Positions 26,970-35,878 of a stretch of DNA of 64,000 nt are shown piece by piece. The stretch comes from Tisiphia sp964030975 (lineage in GTDB: Bacteria > Pseudomonadota > Alphaproteobacteria > Rickettsiales > Rickettsiaceae), in NCBI RefSeq assembly GCF_964030975.1, contig NZ_CAXIQH010000001.1, positions 248,001 through 312,000 of the forward strand, given 5' to 3'. The notes below the pieces were generated by a model. That model saw only the letters and a list, made by a program, of their open reading frames with translations, was not told the DNA's origin and ran no database searches. A program made the position numbers and the translations under genes. The number at the start of each line of letters is the position of its first letter. The first letter of the stretch is position 1.

Positions 26970-27120
26970 ACGCAAAAGGTTTCCTTCCCGCGAAAGTATG
27001 GTTCTAGATTCTCGCATACGCGGGAATGACAAGGGAGTGCGGGAATGGCACTAAAACTGTGATGTCATACCTATGAAAGATGTCATACCTGCGAAAGCAG
27101 GTATCTAGATTCCCTCCGTC
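26970..27120. repeat. Tandem remnants of palindromic repeat cores
   Basis: Two partial hairpins follow each other: TTCCCGCGAAAGTATGG ... CATACGCGGGAATGAC, then a repeated TGTCATACCT ahead of TGCGAAAGCAGGTATCTAG. The right part is truncated. They lie between the convergent trhO and dsbB genes. Confidence 0.65.
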
Positions 27121-27177
27121 AAGTTATTTAAAAAATTATTATATTTTTTTAAATTTATACTTAGTGCTAGTCACATT

Positions 27178-27720
27178 TTATTCTATAGTGATATTGTTTT
27201 CAGATTTAGCACTATTAGGATAAAACCAAATAAGGAGTACCCCTAGTAATAAAGAGAGGTTTAGCAGTAAATTCCATTCTGTCATGGACATACCAAATAA
27301 TTTAACTGTTGCTTTGGTACAAGTCGTGACCGGTTGGCTATAAAATATCTCTTTAATATTTTGGATGGATAAGTGTTTTGGAATATGGATTAAAGTTGAA
27401 CAAAGAGTGCTTGGTGCAATTATTCCTCTTTCCACGGCACTATGATAGCCTGCTAATATGCAAGCACCTAATAAGTTTAGAACGATAAAAAATAAAGTAT
27501 ATTTGCTTATTTTTTTAATAATTAGTGCTACAACTGAAATCTTGATGATAAATAAATATGGGAATCTTTGATAAATACACAAAGGACAAGGTGTAAAATG
27601 TAGTATATATTCGATAAAATAAGCTAAAAATAAGGCAAAGATGCATGTACAAATTAGGGCTATATGTAAGACTCTAAAGCTGTCTTTACGAATAAAATGG
27701 ACAATAGAAGGAATAGTCAT
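27178..27720 (-). CDS. dsbB: Disulfide bond formation protein DsbB
   Basis: A 180-residue inner-membrane protein with four predicted membrane helices. The first catalytic pair is in HFTPCPLCIYQRFPY (CxxC near residues 41-44), and the periplasmic loop before the last helix holds the second pair, around APSTLCSTLI and VTTCTKATV. It reoxidises DsbA and passes electrons to quinone. Rickettsia rely on disulfides for surface proteins and secretion components. Frame and length are normal. Confidence 0.9.
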   Translation of the reverse strand: MTIPSIVHFIRKDSFRVLHIALICTCIFALFLAYFIEYILHFTPCPLCIYQRFPYLFIIKISVVALIIKKISKYTLFFIVLNLLGACILAGYHSAVERGIIAPSTLCSTLIHIPKHLSIQNIKEIFYSQPVTTCTKATVKLFGMSMTEWNLLLNLSLLLGVLLIWFYPNSAKSENNITIE

Positions 27721-27824
27721 AAGTAAATACTAATTTTTAAGCTGCTATTGTCTAAGAATATTATAAAAAACTCAAGAGATAAATTTATAAATTTACATAA
27801 AACCATGTATACTTATAATCTTGG

Positions 27825-28110
27825 TATACGCAAATGATTTGGAGAATTGGAACATATAGCTAATCCGAATAGCACTTAGTCATAGTAAACTGACGTCATT
27901 GCGAGAAGCCACTTTAGTGGCGACGAAGCAATTACGTTTTGTGTCATCCCTGCGAAAGCAGGTATCTAGATTCCCGCCTTCGCGGGAATGACAACTTACA
28001 ATTGCTTCGTCGGTTTATGCCTCCTCGCAATGACGCTATTTGATGTGCTGATTTTACTTGGACACTAGTGTGAAGTTTTGTGGAACCAATTTTTCAAAGC
28101 GGACGTGTAT
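27825..28110. repeat. Three-level nest of palindromic repeats
   Basis: The outer layer is an element with arms TATACGCAAATGATTTGG (27825 onward) and GGAACCAATTTTTCAAAGC (to about 28110), the same family as the insert in the surface-protein gene. Inside it sits a type B repeat (27894-28035 core, with TAGCTAATCCGAATAG as outer arm). Inside that, between GACGAAGCAATT and ATTGCTTCGTCGG, sits an RPE core (about 27934-28000). This gap of 426 bases upstream of lysS contains no gene. Confidence 0.78.
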
Positions 28111-28146
28111 GGGAAAAATTAAACTATATGGAAATGGATATTATAG

Positions 28147-29727
28147 ATGTCAGAATTAGAAATTTTAGAAGATGCGGTTAAGTCAAACGCTTGGACTTTT
28201 TTAGAAGCAAAAAAAATATTAGATCAGCTGGGTGGTAAAACCCCCGCTAAAGGTTATGTATTATTTGAAACAGGCTACGGACCGTCAGGATTACCACATA
28301 TAGGTACATTTGCAGAAGTTGCTAGATCTATAATGGTGCAAGAAGCATTTAAACAACTATCGAATATTCCAACTAAGATGTTCTGTTTTTCTGATGATAT
28401 GGATGGTCTGCGTAAAGTTCCCAATAATATCCCCAATCCTGATATGATAGCACCACATATTGGTAGACCCCTGACATCTGTGCCAGACCCTTTTGGTGAA
28501 TGTGAAAGTTATGGACATTACATGAATGCTAAACTTCGCTCATTTCTGGATAGGTTTGGCTTTGAATATCAATTTGTTAGTAGTACAGAATGTTATAAAT
28601 CCGGTTTATTTGATCAGATGATGCTGAAAGTCATAGACAAATATGATGAGATAATGGATCTAATGTTACCAACCTTTCGAGCTGAAAGAAAAGCAACCTA
28701 TTCACCTTTCATGCCGATTTGTTCAAAAACTGGTATTGTCCTACAAGTACCTATTACCAAAACTGATCGTTTAAACGGCACTATTAGCTATCAAGACGAG
28801 GAAGGGAAATTGGTTGAAGTTCCTGTGACAAAGGGGCATTGCAAATTACAATGGAAACCTGATTTTGCTATGCGTTGGGCTGCATTACAAGTTGATTATG
28901 AAATGTATGGTAAGGAGCATATGAATAATGCTAGGTTATATTGCGAGATTTGTCGAATCTTGGGTGGAGTTGAACCAGTACAATTTTTCTATGAATTATT
29001 TCTCAATGAAGATGGAGAGAAAATTTCTAAATCTACAGGCAATGGTATCACAGTTGATCAATGGTTACAATATGCCCCTATGGAAAGTATGGCACTATTT
29101 ATCTATCAAAATCCAACAAGAGCCAAACGCTTACATTTTGACGTAATACCTAAAAATGTTGATGAATATATTACATTCAATAAAAAATATCACTTAGAAA
29201 CAGATCAAGTAAAGCGTTTTGCCAATCCAGTACACCATATTCATCATGGCAATGTGCCTATTATCGAAACTTTTGGCATTAGTTTTAGCTTATTGCTTAA
29301 CCTAGCATCAGTTTGTAACCCGGAAGATAAATCGGTACTCTGGGGGTTTATCAGTAAATACGCTCCAGATGCGACGAAGCAAAATGCTCCGTACCTTGAT
29401 CATTTAACAGATTTTGCCATTGGTTATTATAATGACTTTATTAAAGCGAATAAGTGCTATTTAACTCCTAATGATCAGCAGAAAATTATTTTACAAGAAA
29501 TCAGCACTATGTTATCTGCTTTACCAGTAGATATTACTTCCGAGCAGATTCAAGAGAAAATTTATGATATAGGTAATAATCATGGCTATAGTAATTTGCG
29601 AGATTATTTTAAAGAATTATATCAAATATTACTTGGGCAAACTGAGGGACCAAGGCTTGGGTCTTTTATTAAACTTTTTGGTATTAAGGACACTATAAAT
29701 TTGATTGATGAAAAAAATAAGACTTGA
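28147..29727 (+). CDS. lysS: Class I lysyl-tRNA synthetase
   Basis: The 526-residue archaeal-type (class I) LysRS, found in Rickettsiales and other alphaproteobacteria in place of the class II enzyme. The Rossmann-fold signatures are GPSGLPHIGTFAEVAR (HIGH-type) and EKISKSTGNG (KMSKS-type). The C-terminal helical domain is complete. Its stop overlaps the start of tlyA by about 20 bases, so the two are co-translated. The start ATG follows an AT-rich leader after the repeat nest. Confidence 0.95.
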   Translation: MSELEILEDAVKSNAWTFLEAKKILDQLGGKTPAKGYVLFETGYGPSGLPHIGTFAEVARSIMVQEAFKQLSNIPTKMFCFSDDMDGLRKVPNNIPNPDMIAPHIGRPLTSVPDPFGECESYGHYMNAKLRSFLDRFGFEYQFVSSTECYKSGLFDQMMLKVIDKYDEIMDLMLPTFRAERKATYSPFMPICSKTGIVLQVPITKTDRLNGTISYQDEEGKLVEVPVTKGHCKLQWKPDFAMRWAALQVDYEMYGKEHMNNARLYCEICRILGGVEPVQFFYELFLNEDGEKISKSTGNGITVDQWLQYAPMESMALFIYQNPTRAKRLHFDVIPKNVDEYITFNKKYHLETDQVKRFANPVHHIHHGNVPIIETFGISFSLLLNLASVCNPEDKSVLWGFISKYAPDATKQNAPYLDHLTDFAIGYYNDFIKANKCYLTPNDQQKIILQEISTMLSALPVDITSEQIQEKIYDIGNNHGYSNLRDYFKELYQILLGQTEGPRLGSFIKLFGIKDTINLIDEKNKT

Positions 29728-30454
29728 CCAGCATTTAGTAGAACGCCAATTAGTTGATGATATTAACGTAGCACGAAGCTTAATAATACAAGGCAAAGTA
29801 TATGTTAATCAGCTCCAAAATACTAAACCAGGTACTGGAGTATCAACTGATACTCGTGATATTATTATAAAACGCCCGATACATGATTATGTATCACGAG
29901 GGGCGTTAAAATTAATTGCTGCTCTAGACCATTTCAATATTGATCCACAAGGGCTAGTTTGTCTAGATATAGGCTCTAGTACTGGTGGGTTTACTGAGGT
30001 TTTACTCCGTAGAAATGCCGGAAAGATTTTTGCGGTAGATGTAGGATATGGTGAACTACATCATAAACTACGTAATAATCCTAAAATTTCAGTAATTGAA
30101 AGAACTAATGCCCGGTATTTAACAATTGAGCAAATTAGTTTGCCACCAGATATGATCGTTTGTGATGCCAGCTTCATTAGCCTTACCACCATATTACCTA
30201 CTGCATTTGGTTTAGCAAAAGATAATTGTAGTCTAGTTGCTCTAATTAAGCCCCAATTTGAAGTAGCAAAGAATGAGGTCGGGAATGGTGGCATTGTCAG
30301 AAGCCAACTCTTACACCAAAGAGTATGTGACAAAATTCAACAATGGCTAGAATCAAATTATCATTTCAACATAGTTGGGATAATACCCAGCCCTATTCTA
30401 GGAGCAAAAGGTAACCAGGAATTCCTAATTTATGGACAACGTAGTACAAGCTAG
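29705..30454 (+). CDS. tlyA: TlyA-family rRNA 2'-O-methyltransferase (hemolysin A family)
   Basis: A 249-residue protein with an N-terminal S4 RNA-binding domain (RLDQHLVERQLVDDINVARSLIIQGKVYVN) and a FtsJ-type Rossmann methyltransferase domain (LVCLDIGSSTGGFTEVLLRR as SAM motif; K-D-K residues around VSRGALKL, CDASFISL and ALIKPQFE). Family members methylate ribose in 16S/23S rRNA; some have been called hemolysins, and R. typhi TlyA has been reported haemolytic in a heterologous host. ATG codons at 29705 and 29708 are both possible starts, within the end of lysS. Confidence 0.9.
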   Translation: MMKKIRLDQHLVERQLVDDINVARSLIIQGKVYVNQLQNTKPGTGVSTDTRDIIIKRPIHDYVSRGALKLIAALDHFNIDPQGLVCLDIGSSTGGFTEVLLRRNAGKIFAVDVGYGELHHKLRNNPKISVIERTNARYLTIEQISLPPDMIVCDASFISLTTILPTAFGLAKDNCSLVALIKPQFEVAKNEVGNGGIVRSQLLHQRVCDKIQQWLESNYHFNIVGIIPSPILGAKGNQEFLIYGQRSTS

Positions 30455-30533
30455 ATTGCTATACCCTACATTTTTTATTCTATCATAAAAATAGCAAAAA
30501 AGTTGTCATTCTTAGCAACGGCGGGAATCTAGA

Positions 30534-30673
30534 TATAGTGAAACCTATTGAATTAGGTGATACAAACTTTGTGTTAACCTTGCGAAAGCAGGTATCTAGA
30601 TTCCCGCCTTCGCGGGAATGACAACTTACAATCGTTATGTTCTTTATCACCTAATCCTATGAGCATAACTATA
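30534..30673. repeat. 140-bp palindromic repeat (type A)
   Basis: Complete copy with TATAGTGAAACC and CATAACTATA ends. It has TTAACCTTGCG in place of TCATACCTGCG, the same variant as the copy split by IS110. Confidence 0.85.
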
Positions 30674-30773
30674 CCTGCCTACGCAGGGATGACACCACAA
30701 CTGTCGAAAGTTAGAAGGTAGAGCGGGTTTAGAGGTCATCATGGCAGTTTAAAAGTTGTGGGAAAATAACTGG

Positions 30774-30867
30774 CGTCATTGCGAGGAGTGTGTAAGCACG
30801 ACGAAGCAATCCACTTCTGGTCTTTTGGATTGCTTCGTCACCACTAAAGTGGCTCCTCGCAATGACG
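30774..30867. repeat. Palindromic repeat, type B
   Basis: CGTCATTGCGAGGAGTG to CTCCTCGCAATGACG with GACGAAGCAATCCA and GGATTGCTTCGTC inner arms. Confidence 0.8.
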
Positions 30868-30953
30868 CTTGTGTAGCATAATATCCTTATAATTTTTTGC
30901 TATTTTTACGATAGAATAAAAAATGTAGGGTATGAGTTAAACCTCGTAGGTAT

Positions 30954-31189
30954 CAGGGCAGTTTAAAAGTCGCAACTAATGATATAAAATACTAGATTAT
31001 AGAAACGAATAACCGTCATCGCGAGCCACGAAGTGGCGTGGCGATCCAAATAAACAGCTTGCTGTTTTATTTTTGCCGTTGCAATTTTTTGGATTGCCGT
31101 GTCGTAGCGAAGCGGCTCCTCGCAATGACGTTTATGCATTTCTCAAAACAGATTCTTGTATAATTAGTTGCGACTTTTAAACTGCCCTG
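30954..31189. mobile_element. Non-autonomous element with 27-bp inverted repeats (copy 2)
   Basis: Perfect 27-bp terminal inverted repeats beginning CAGGGCAGTTTAAAAGTCGC. Flanked by 9-bp direct repeats CGTAGGTAT (30945-30953 and 31190-31198). The interior is a type B-like hairpin (CGTCATCGCGAGCC ... CTCGCAATGACG). No coding capacity. Confidence 0.9.
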
Positions 31190-31215
31190 CGTAGGTATAG
31201 ACATAGAAAGTATTG

Positions 31216-31355
31216 TATAGTTATGTCTATAGGATTAGGTGATAAAGAACATAACGATTGTAAGTTGTCATTCCCGCGAAGGCGGGAATCTAGATACCTG
31301 CTTTCGCAGGTATGACACAAAGTTTGTATCACCTAATTCAATAGGTTTCACTATA
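31216..31355. repeat. 140-bp palindromic repeat (type A), reverse orientation
   Basis: Complete copy from TATAGTTATGTCTATAGG to GGTTTCACTATA. Small frames across it are repeat translations. Confidence 0.87.
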
Positions 31356-31365
31356 AAATGTCATT

Positions 31366-31440
31366 CTAAAAAGTACGCTGCGGTTCAAGGTGAGGCATCT
31401 CTTTCAAATTCCTCAGCATAAGCGAGTTTTCAAGAGAGCC
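31366..31440. repeat. Half copy of the 144-bp inverted-repeat element
   Basis: AGTACGCTGCGGTTC and CAGCATAAGCGAGTTTTCAAGAGAG match the right half of the intact element at 49980-50123, with several substitutions. The left half is missing. Confidence 0.6.
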
Positions 31441-31544
31441 AATACAAAAGCTAACCCTTGCAGTATGAGCGGTCTATTTAATCTCTTTGATGTGGTCATC
31501 CCTTCTAAAGCACTGCTATAATTTTTGGTGACTTAGTATATTTC

Positions 31545-31621
31545 TGGTAGCGAGGGAGGGATTTGAACCCCCGACATGCGGATTATGATTCCGCCGCTCT
31601 AACCAACTGAGCTACCCCGCC
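31545..31621 (-). tRNA. tRNA-Met (anticodon CAT)
   Basis: On the minus strand 77 bases fold as a cloverleaf: acceptor GGCGGGG with CCTCGCT, D arm GCTC/GAGC, anticodon stem GCGGA/TCCGC around loop ATCATAA (anticodon CAT), T arm GGGGG/CCCTC with TTCAAAT, and an encoded CCA end. The D-loop and body look like alphaproteobacterial elongator tRNA-Met; the lysidine-modified tRNA-Ile also has a CAT anticodon, so this alternative is not excluded. Confidence 0.93.
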
Positions 31622-31800
31622 ATGATGGAAAGAGCTTCAAGATAAGTGTAGTCTCAAGAAAAAGCAAAGAACAATTCTTTTGCTTTAAAGAATTGTTCTT
31701 GAAAATACCAGAATCTTGCATAATTATACCAAAGTGCTGTTAACCCATCTAGTGAGTATAAGCAGTTTCCAATATTTGTCCCGCGTAACGCGGGAAAAGT

Positions 31801-32277
31801 TTAACGTTTAGAGAACTGTGTACTTTTTCTTGCTTTATGCTTACCATATTTTTTCCGCTCTACAACTCTTGAGTCTCTTGTTAAGAAACCAGATTTACGC
31901 AAAATACTGTGAAATTCTGGAGCGATCTTATCAAGAGCTCTAGCAACACCATGCAATACAGCTCCCATTTGTCCTGACATTCCGCCACCTTTGACAGTAC
32001 ATATTACATCATATTGTCCAGAAGTTTTGGTTACAACGAATGGCTGTAAGAGAGATTGGGTATGAGTTTCACGAGTGAAATATTGTTCAACATTTTTTTT
32101 GTTAACAATTACCCTACCACTACCACTTTTTAACCATACTCTGGCAATTGCATTTTTTCTTCTGCCTGTACCATAAACTTTGTTATCACTGTTTTCTACA
32201 GACGTTTTTTGCTTAACTAACTTACTCTGAACTGTAGCGTTTTTGGTGTTTTCGCTTTGAAGCTTTAATGTTGTCAT
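31801..32277 (-). CDS. rpsI: 30S ribosomal protein S9
   Basis: uS9 binds the head of the 30S subunit and its C-terminal tail contacts P-site tRNA. The 158-residue product has the family core YGTGRRKNAIARVWLKSGSGRVIVN, GGGMSGQMGAVLHGVARAL and the basic ending RVVERKKYGKHKARKSTQFSKR. An N-terminal extension of about 30 residues precedes the core, usual in Rickettsia. It is six bases downstream of rplM, the conserved rplM-rpsI operon. Confidence 0.97.
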   Translation of the reverse strand: MTTLKLQSENTKNATVQSKLVKQKTSVENSDNKVYGTGRRKNAIARVWLKSGSGRVIVNKKNVEQYFTRETHTQSLLQPFVVTKTSGQYDVICTVKGGGMSGQMGAVLHGVARALDKIAPEFHSILRKSGFLTRDSRVVERKKYGKHKARKSTQFSKR

Positions 32278-32283
32278 AATTCA

Positions 32284-32751
32284 CTATTTTTTATTCTTTG
32301 TATTTTTGCTTGCAAAATCATAAAGCTCTGGTTGTTGGGCTTCATGTGGGTGTTCATTCTCTGCGTAGACATATAGATTACCCATCTGCTTTGATCCTAG
32401 AACGTTTCTTGTGATCATTCTTTTTACAGACAGTTTAACGACACGTTCAGGATGCTTACCAGCCAGAATTTTTCCAGCAGTTGTATCTTTTATTCCGCCC
32501 GGGAAACCAGTATGACGATAATAGATTTTACCATCTTTAAGAGCTGATTTTTTACCCGTTAAACAAATATGTTTGGCATTAGTTATTATTACATAATCCC
32601 CACAATCTAAATGAGGGGTGAAGGAAGGCTTATGTTTACCGCGTAAGATTTTAGCTACTTCACTGGCAAGCCTACCCAATACAAGGTCTTTAGCATCTAT
32701 AACCCACCACTTTTTTTGAATTTGTGATGGTTTTGCAGAATAAGTTTTCAC
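32284..32751 (-). CDS. rplM: 50S ribosomal protein L13
   Basis: uL13 is an early assembly protein of the 50S subunit. The 155-residue sequence shows WWVIDAKDLVLGRLASEVAKILRGKHK near the start, the GDYVIITNAKHICLTGKK block and RHTGFPGGIKDTTAGKIL, then PERVVKLSVKRMITRNVLG. First gene of the rplM-rpsI operon; the promoter should lie in 32752-32908. Confidence 0.97.
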   Translation of the reverse strand: MKTYSAKPSQIQKKWWVIDAKDLVLGRLASEVAKILRGKHKPSFTPHLDCGDYVIITNAKHICLTGKKSALKDGKIYYRHTGFPGGIKDTTAGKILAGKHPERVVKLSVKRMITRNVLGSKQMGNLYVYAENEHPHEAQQPELYDFASKNTKNKK

Positions 32752-32908
32752 GTTATATATCTTTATTAATTAGAATTATACTTGGAAATAGTGCAAGAAT
32801 TACCGTTGCCATTATCCCAATCTGAGCTATATTAAATAGCATTATACCAAGTGTTTTGTCAAGATAAATGTACAATATATTAAATTATACCATAATATAA
32901 TCTCTTGA

Positions 32909-34369
32909 CTAATCTATCAGCATAATTTTTTTATCAGTAGTAAAATACATAGTACCACAACATGTTTTACCATGATATTCAATATTTTTAGTAATTTTAC
33001 TAATCACCGGGGTAGTATTTAAATTACCATTAATATCTGCTTGGAAACTATATAATTCACCTTTAGTAGAAATAATATTTAAATTCCAATCTTTTGCCTC
33101 TACGCTTACTTTAGCAGTTATCGGGGCTAAAAAGGATGAAGCTTTAACTCTTCTGATATCTTTTCCATCGTTTAGATCTGCTACAAACTTAACCTTACCA
33201 AATTCAGTGCTTATAGCAGCCACTTGTCCAGCATTATTTGTTATAAATAAACTATTGCCAGCTAAAGACATTGATTGTACGTCATAAGCTTTAGTTTGCC
33301 AGAGGATATTACCCGTTATAATGTCTAGCTTTATTATCTTGCCAGCACTATTAGCTATATATATGTGAGAGTTATTGATAATGGGTTTACATAATATAAA
33401 AGCTGCCTCGAAATTTGGTAAACCTATCTCTTGCTTGCTAGATAAATCGTTACTCCATAAAATTTTGCCGCTATTAGCTTCTAGAGCAAGAATTTGCCCT
33501 GAATTATAATTTACTATCACATAGCCATTTTGTACTATTGGAGCAACATGATAACTTGATGATAAAGTTTCAATTATGCCTTCATGTTGCCAAACAAAAT
33601 TTAATTTCTTAATATTAATAGCTAATATTTGATTAGTTATTGTTTGAACTATAATAGTATGATCATTAATTAGTACTGGTTTTATTCTGGTAATATCAGG
33701 TAGTTCTTTTCTGATTATTTCATGACCTGACTTACTATCTAAAACTACCAGGAATCTTGAACCATAGGTAACGTATAGCTTGTCATTATGGTATAAGATC
33801 CCGCCACCAACATAATTATCACTTTTGTTAGCACTTATATTATATGACCAAATAATAGATTTGTCTTTCATAGAAAAGGCGGAGACATTACCTTTACTAT
33901 CTATGGTATAGACAACAGCTTTCTTAAAAATTGGCTCGGCTATTATTTTATGTTTTGTAACAGTATATTCCTTATTCTGAAGCATTTCAGAGATAAATAT
34001 ATTTGATTCTATAGTAGAATCTATTTGAATTGCTTCATTACTTTCTACAGATAATCTAGGAGTTAATTCTACAATATTTTTTGTTTTGTTAGCTCCCAGA
34101 CCACAAGAAGTTAGAACAAAAGGTAGTAAGAAAATAATTAACCGTTGTTTTATAATATTTATCCATGGCAAACTAGCGTCATTGCGAGAAGGCGTGAGCC
34201 GACGAAGCAATTGTAAGTTGTCATTCCCGCGTAGGTGGGAATCTAGATCCCTGCGTTCGCAGGGATGACACAAAAAGGATTGCTTCGTCACCACTGAAGT
34301 GACTCCTCGTAATGACGTTTGTGAATTGGAAGTAATATTAGTCATCTTAGCTATAAGTTGTTTTATCAT
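32909..34369 (-). CDS. bamB: Outer-membrane assembly lipoprotein BamB with a repeat inserted in its signal region
   Basis: BamB is the beta-propeller lipoprotein of the BAM machine that folds outer-membrane proteins. The mature part shows repeated PQQ-type blades (SIIWSYNISANK, LVVLDSKSGHEI, ILALEANSGKILWSND, IIKLDIITGNILWQTK). A lipobox LPFVLTSCG precedes it. The current frame starts at 34369 (MIKQL) but residues about 5-75 are encoded by a nested palindromic repeat flanked by ATAAAACAAC direct repeats. Taking out 213 bases gives MIKQRLIIFLLPFVLTSCG, a normal lipoprotein signal, and a 415-residue protein. With the insert the frame stays open, but the signal is now internal; export may use an internal start or be impaired. 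Confidence 0.88.
   Translation of the reverse strand: MIKQLIAKMTNITSNSQTSLRGVTSVVTKQSFLCHPCERRDLDSHLRGNDNLQLLRRLTPSRNDASLPWINIIKQRLIIFLLPFVLTSCGLGANKTKNIVELTPRLSVESNEAIQIDSTIESNIFISEMLQNKEYTVTKHKIIAEPIFKKAVVYTIDSKGNVSAFSMKDKSIIWSYNISANKSDNYVGGGILYHNDKLYVTYGSRFLVVLDSKSGHEIIRKELPDITRIKPVLINDHTIIVQTITNQILAINIKKLNFVWQHEGIIETLSSSYHVAPIVQNGYVIVNYNSGQILALEANSGKILWSNDLSSKQEIGLPNFEAAFILCKPIINNSHIYIANSAGKIIKLDIITGNILWQTKAYDVQSMSLAGNSLFITNNAGQVAAISTEFGKVKFVADLNDGKDIRRVKASSFLAPITAKVSVEAKDWNLNIISTKGELYSFQADINGNLNTTPVISKITKNIEYHGKTCCGTMYFTTDKKIMLID
34154..34356. repeat. Type B repeat carrying an RPE core, inserted in bamB
   Basis: Outer arms are ATTTATCCATGGCAAACTAG on one side and the right arm through AATATTAGTCATCTTAGCTA on the other, with a CGTCATTGCGAGAAGG hairpin (34177-34317). 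Inside the hairpin, between GACGAAGCAATTG and GGATTGCTTCGTC, sits an RPE core (TTCCCGCGTAGGTGGGAA ... TCCCTGCGTTCGCAGGGA). Direct repeats GTTGTTTTAT (plus strand) lie at 34144-34153 and 34357-34366. Confidence 0.85.
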
Positions 34370-34383
34370 AATTTTGACCCTTA

Positions 34384-35037
34384 TTATTGTAAATTTGCAA
34401 GTAAAGCTTTAGCCTGCTCTTTAACTGTTTGAGTTGTACTTTCTAGTGAGATTAACTTTTTTAAAGTATTTTCTGCTAAATCTTTTGAATTATTTCTAAT
34501 ATACCAAGTTGCTTTGATAATATTTGCGGTACCAAAGAATGGTTTATTTTCATCATCAAAATAATTTAAATATTTCTCGATTTCATTATTGTTTACATCA
34601 GACGAATTTGGTTTGTCTATCATTAAACTCAACCAAACTAGATGAGCATATGCACTTGTTAATTCATCATAATTATTGTTATCAATAACTTCTTTTAATA
34701 AAGTTCTGGCTTCAATAAAGTCTCCTTGGTGTATTTTGATACTAACTTGCTCGATAACAGCTAAACCATTTGCTTTATTACTACTTGTTGCCATTAAATT
34801 ATCCAAAGACTTTATGGCAAGATCTTTATTATCATTAATAAGAGCAATAGATTTAACTAAAATATCACCTGTCTTTTGGTTATTCTCTATTTCCTTTCTA
34901 TCTCGCCAATTATTTATTAACATAAATAATATCACTATAAGTGTGAGGATTATAGTGATAGGAAGAAATTTTTTAAAATAATAAAGTTTTTTTTCTTCAT
35001 TTTTATCGCTTAAAACTTCTTGTAAAAGGTCAGTCAT
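34384..35037 (-). CDS. YfgM-like TPR membrane protein
   Basis: A 217-residue protein with a cytosolic start, one membrane segment near residues 27-45 (FLPITIILTLIVILFMLINNW) and a periplasmic helical part with TPR-like repeats (LVKSIALINDNKDLAIKSL, EARTLLKEVIDNNNYDELTSAYAHLVWL). This matches the YfgM family, which in E. coli associates with SecYEG and periplasmic chaperones and whose gene stands just ahead of bamB. Here too it ends 14 bases before the bamB start, so the two form an envelope-biogenesis operon. Confidence 0.8.
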   Translation of the reverse strand: MTDLLQEVLSDKNEEKKLYYFKKFLPITIILTLIVILFMLINNWRDRKEIENNQKTGDILVKSIALINDNKDLAIKSLDNLMATSSNKANGLAVIEQVSIKIHQGDFIEARTLLKEVIDNNNYDELTSAYAHLVWLSLMIDKPNSSDVNNNEIEKYLNYFDDENKPFFGTANIIKATWYIRNNSKDLAENTLKKLISLESTTQTVKEQAKALLANLQ

Positions 35038-35878
35038 GTTTATTTACCAATTATTATTCATATTTTCGTTCATATAGCTAACCTGAATAGCATTACTCCG
35101 TCATTGCGAGGAACACAGGGTGAAATTTGCACCCTCGCAATGGCACTATTTCTGCTATTGTTTTGCACCCTTGAAACCCTAGTACTCATAAGCCTTTCTC
35201 CTCTAATTTTAATTAATATTTTGCACATTATTTTAACTTAATATATTGGTCAATTTCTTGTAAAAATTGAGGAATATACCCAAAAATCTACTATAAAACT
35301 ACTATAAAAATATTATTTTTAAAACCATACTTTTAGTTGAATTATTGTTATAATAGTCAATAAAAATATATTAATTTAAATACCTAATTAACTTTATATA
35401 TTGTTACATAATTCTATTAATTATATTAATTAATTATGTAACAAATTTAGTTTAGCTAGATATATGACACCAGTTCATTTCATCTTCCAAAAATACAACA
35501 ACCAGAGCTACCAAATGCTAACCCTCTTGAAAAGCTGCAATAACAATTTTAGTGGCTGTTATTAGATCAACACTATTCTAAAGAACTTTAAAAAAAATCT
35601 TAGTTTTATTAAAAAATCCCCTTTACTCTGCGGAAAAATAATAGTATTTGTGAAAGACGATACTACGTGGTGTAGTGTCAAGCACCGAGGTTAGAAGACA
35701 ATCGAACAAATTTCACTCTAACCTCAGTGTCTATTTTCCGAAAAACAAAAAACAGGATTTAACTCTATGCCCTCCTATATTAAAAATCAATAAAAAACCA
35801 CTTAATCTAAATAAAAAATATCAATAACATCATCAGTGACAACACTGTTGAAACTAATAACATAATTGAGGTAGGTAT
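35038..35878. other. Gene-free junction between core genome and accessory island
   Basis: 840 bases with no credible gene. A truncated type B repeat lies at 35100-35146 with part of its outer arm just left of it. The rest is very AT-rich. A strong stem-loop at 35683-35729 (ACCGAGGTTAGA with TCTAACCTCAGT) and the AT-rich run 35270-35470 could be a terminator and the promoter/attachment side of the island. The integrase that follows starts after a GAGGTAGG-type ribosome-binding site. Confidence 0.55.

Larger units (their letters stand above)
30462..30932. repeat. Inverted-repeat-bounded composite block
   Basis: Outer arms: TACCCTACATTTTTTATTCT at 30462 and its complement ending 30932 (AGAATAAAAAATGTAGGGTA), extended inward by TAAAAATAGCAAAAA. 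Between them lie a broken RPE core, a full 140-bp repeat, an arm with ACAACTGTCGAAAGTTAGAA (also seen at 1590 and 3410) and a type B hairpin. The right arm alone is present at 26024-26080. Confidence 0.65.
30455..31544. other. Repeat island between tlyA and tRNA-Met
   Basis: This 1.09-kb gene-free stretch is made almost completely of mobile palindromes, in order: an inverted-repeat-bounded block 30462-30932 that contains a 140-bp type A repeat and a type B hairpin; the second copy of the 236-bp element with 9-bp duplications (30954-31189); another 140-bp repeat (31216-31355); and half of the 144-bp element seen intact at 49980 (31366-31440). I see no open frame that is not a repeat translation. 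Confidence 0.75.

Noticed and set aside
35683..35729. Stem-loop as integrase attachment site
   Set aside because: No direct repeat partner at a far end of the island could be found in the window, so only a hairpin or terminator can be claimed.
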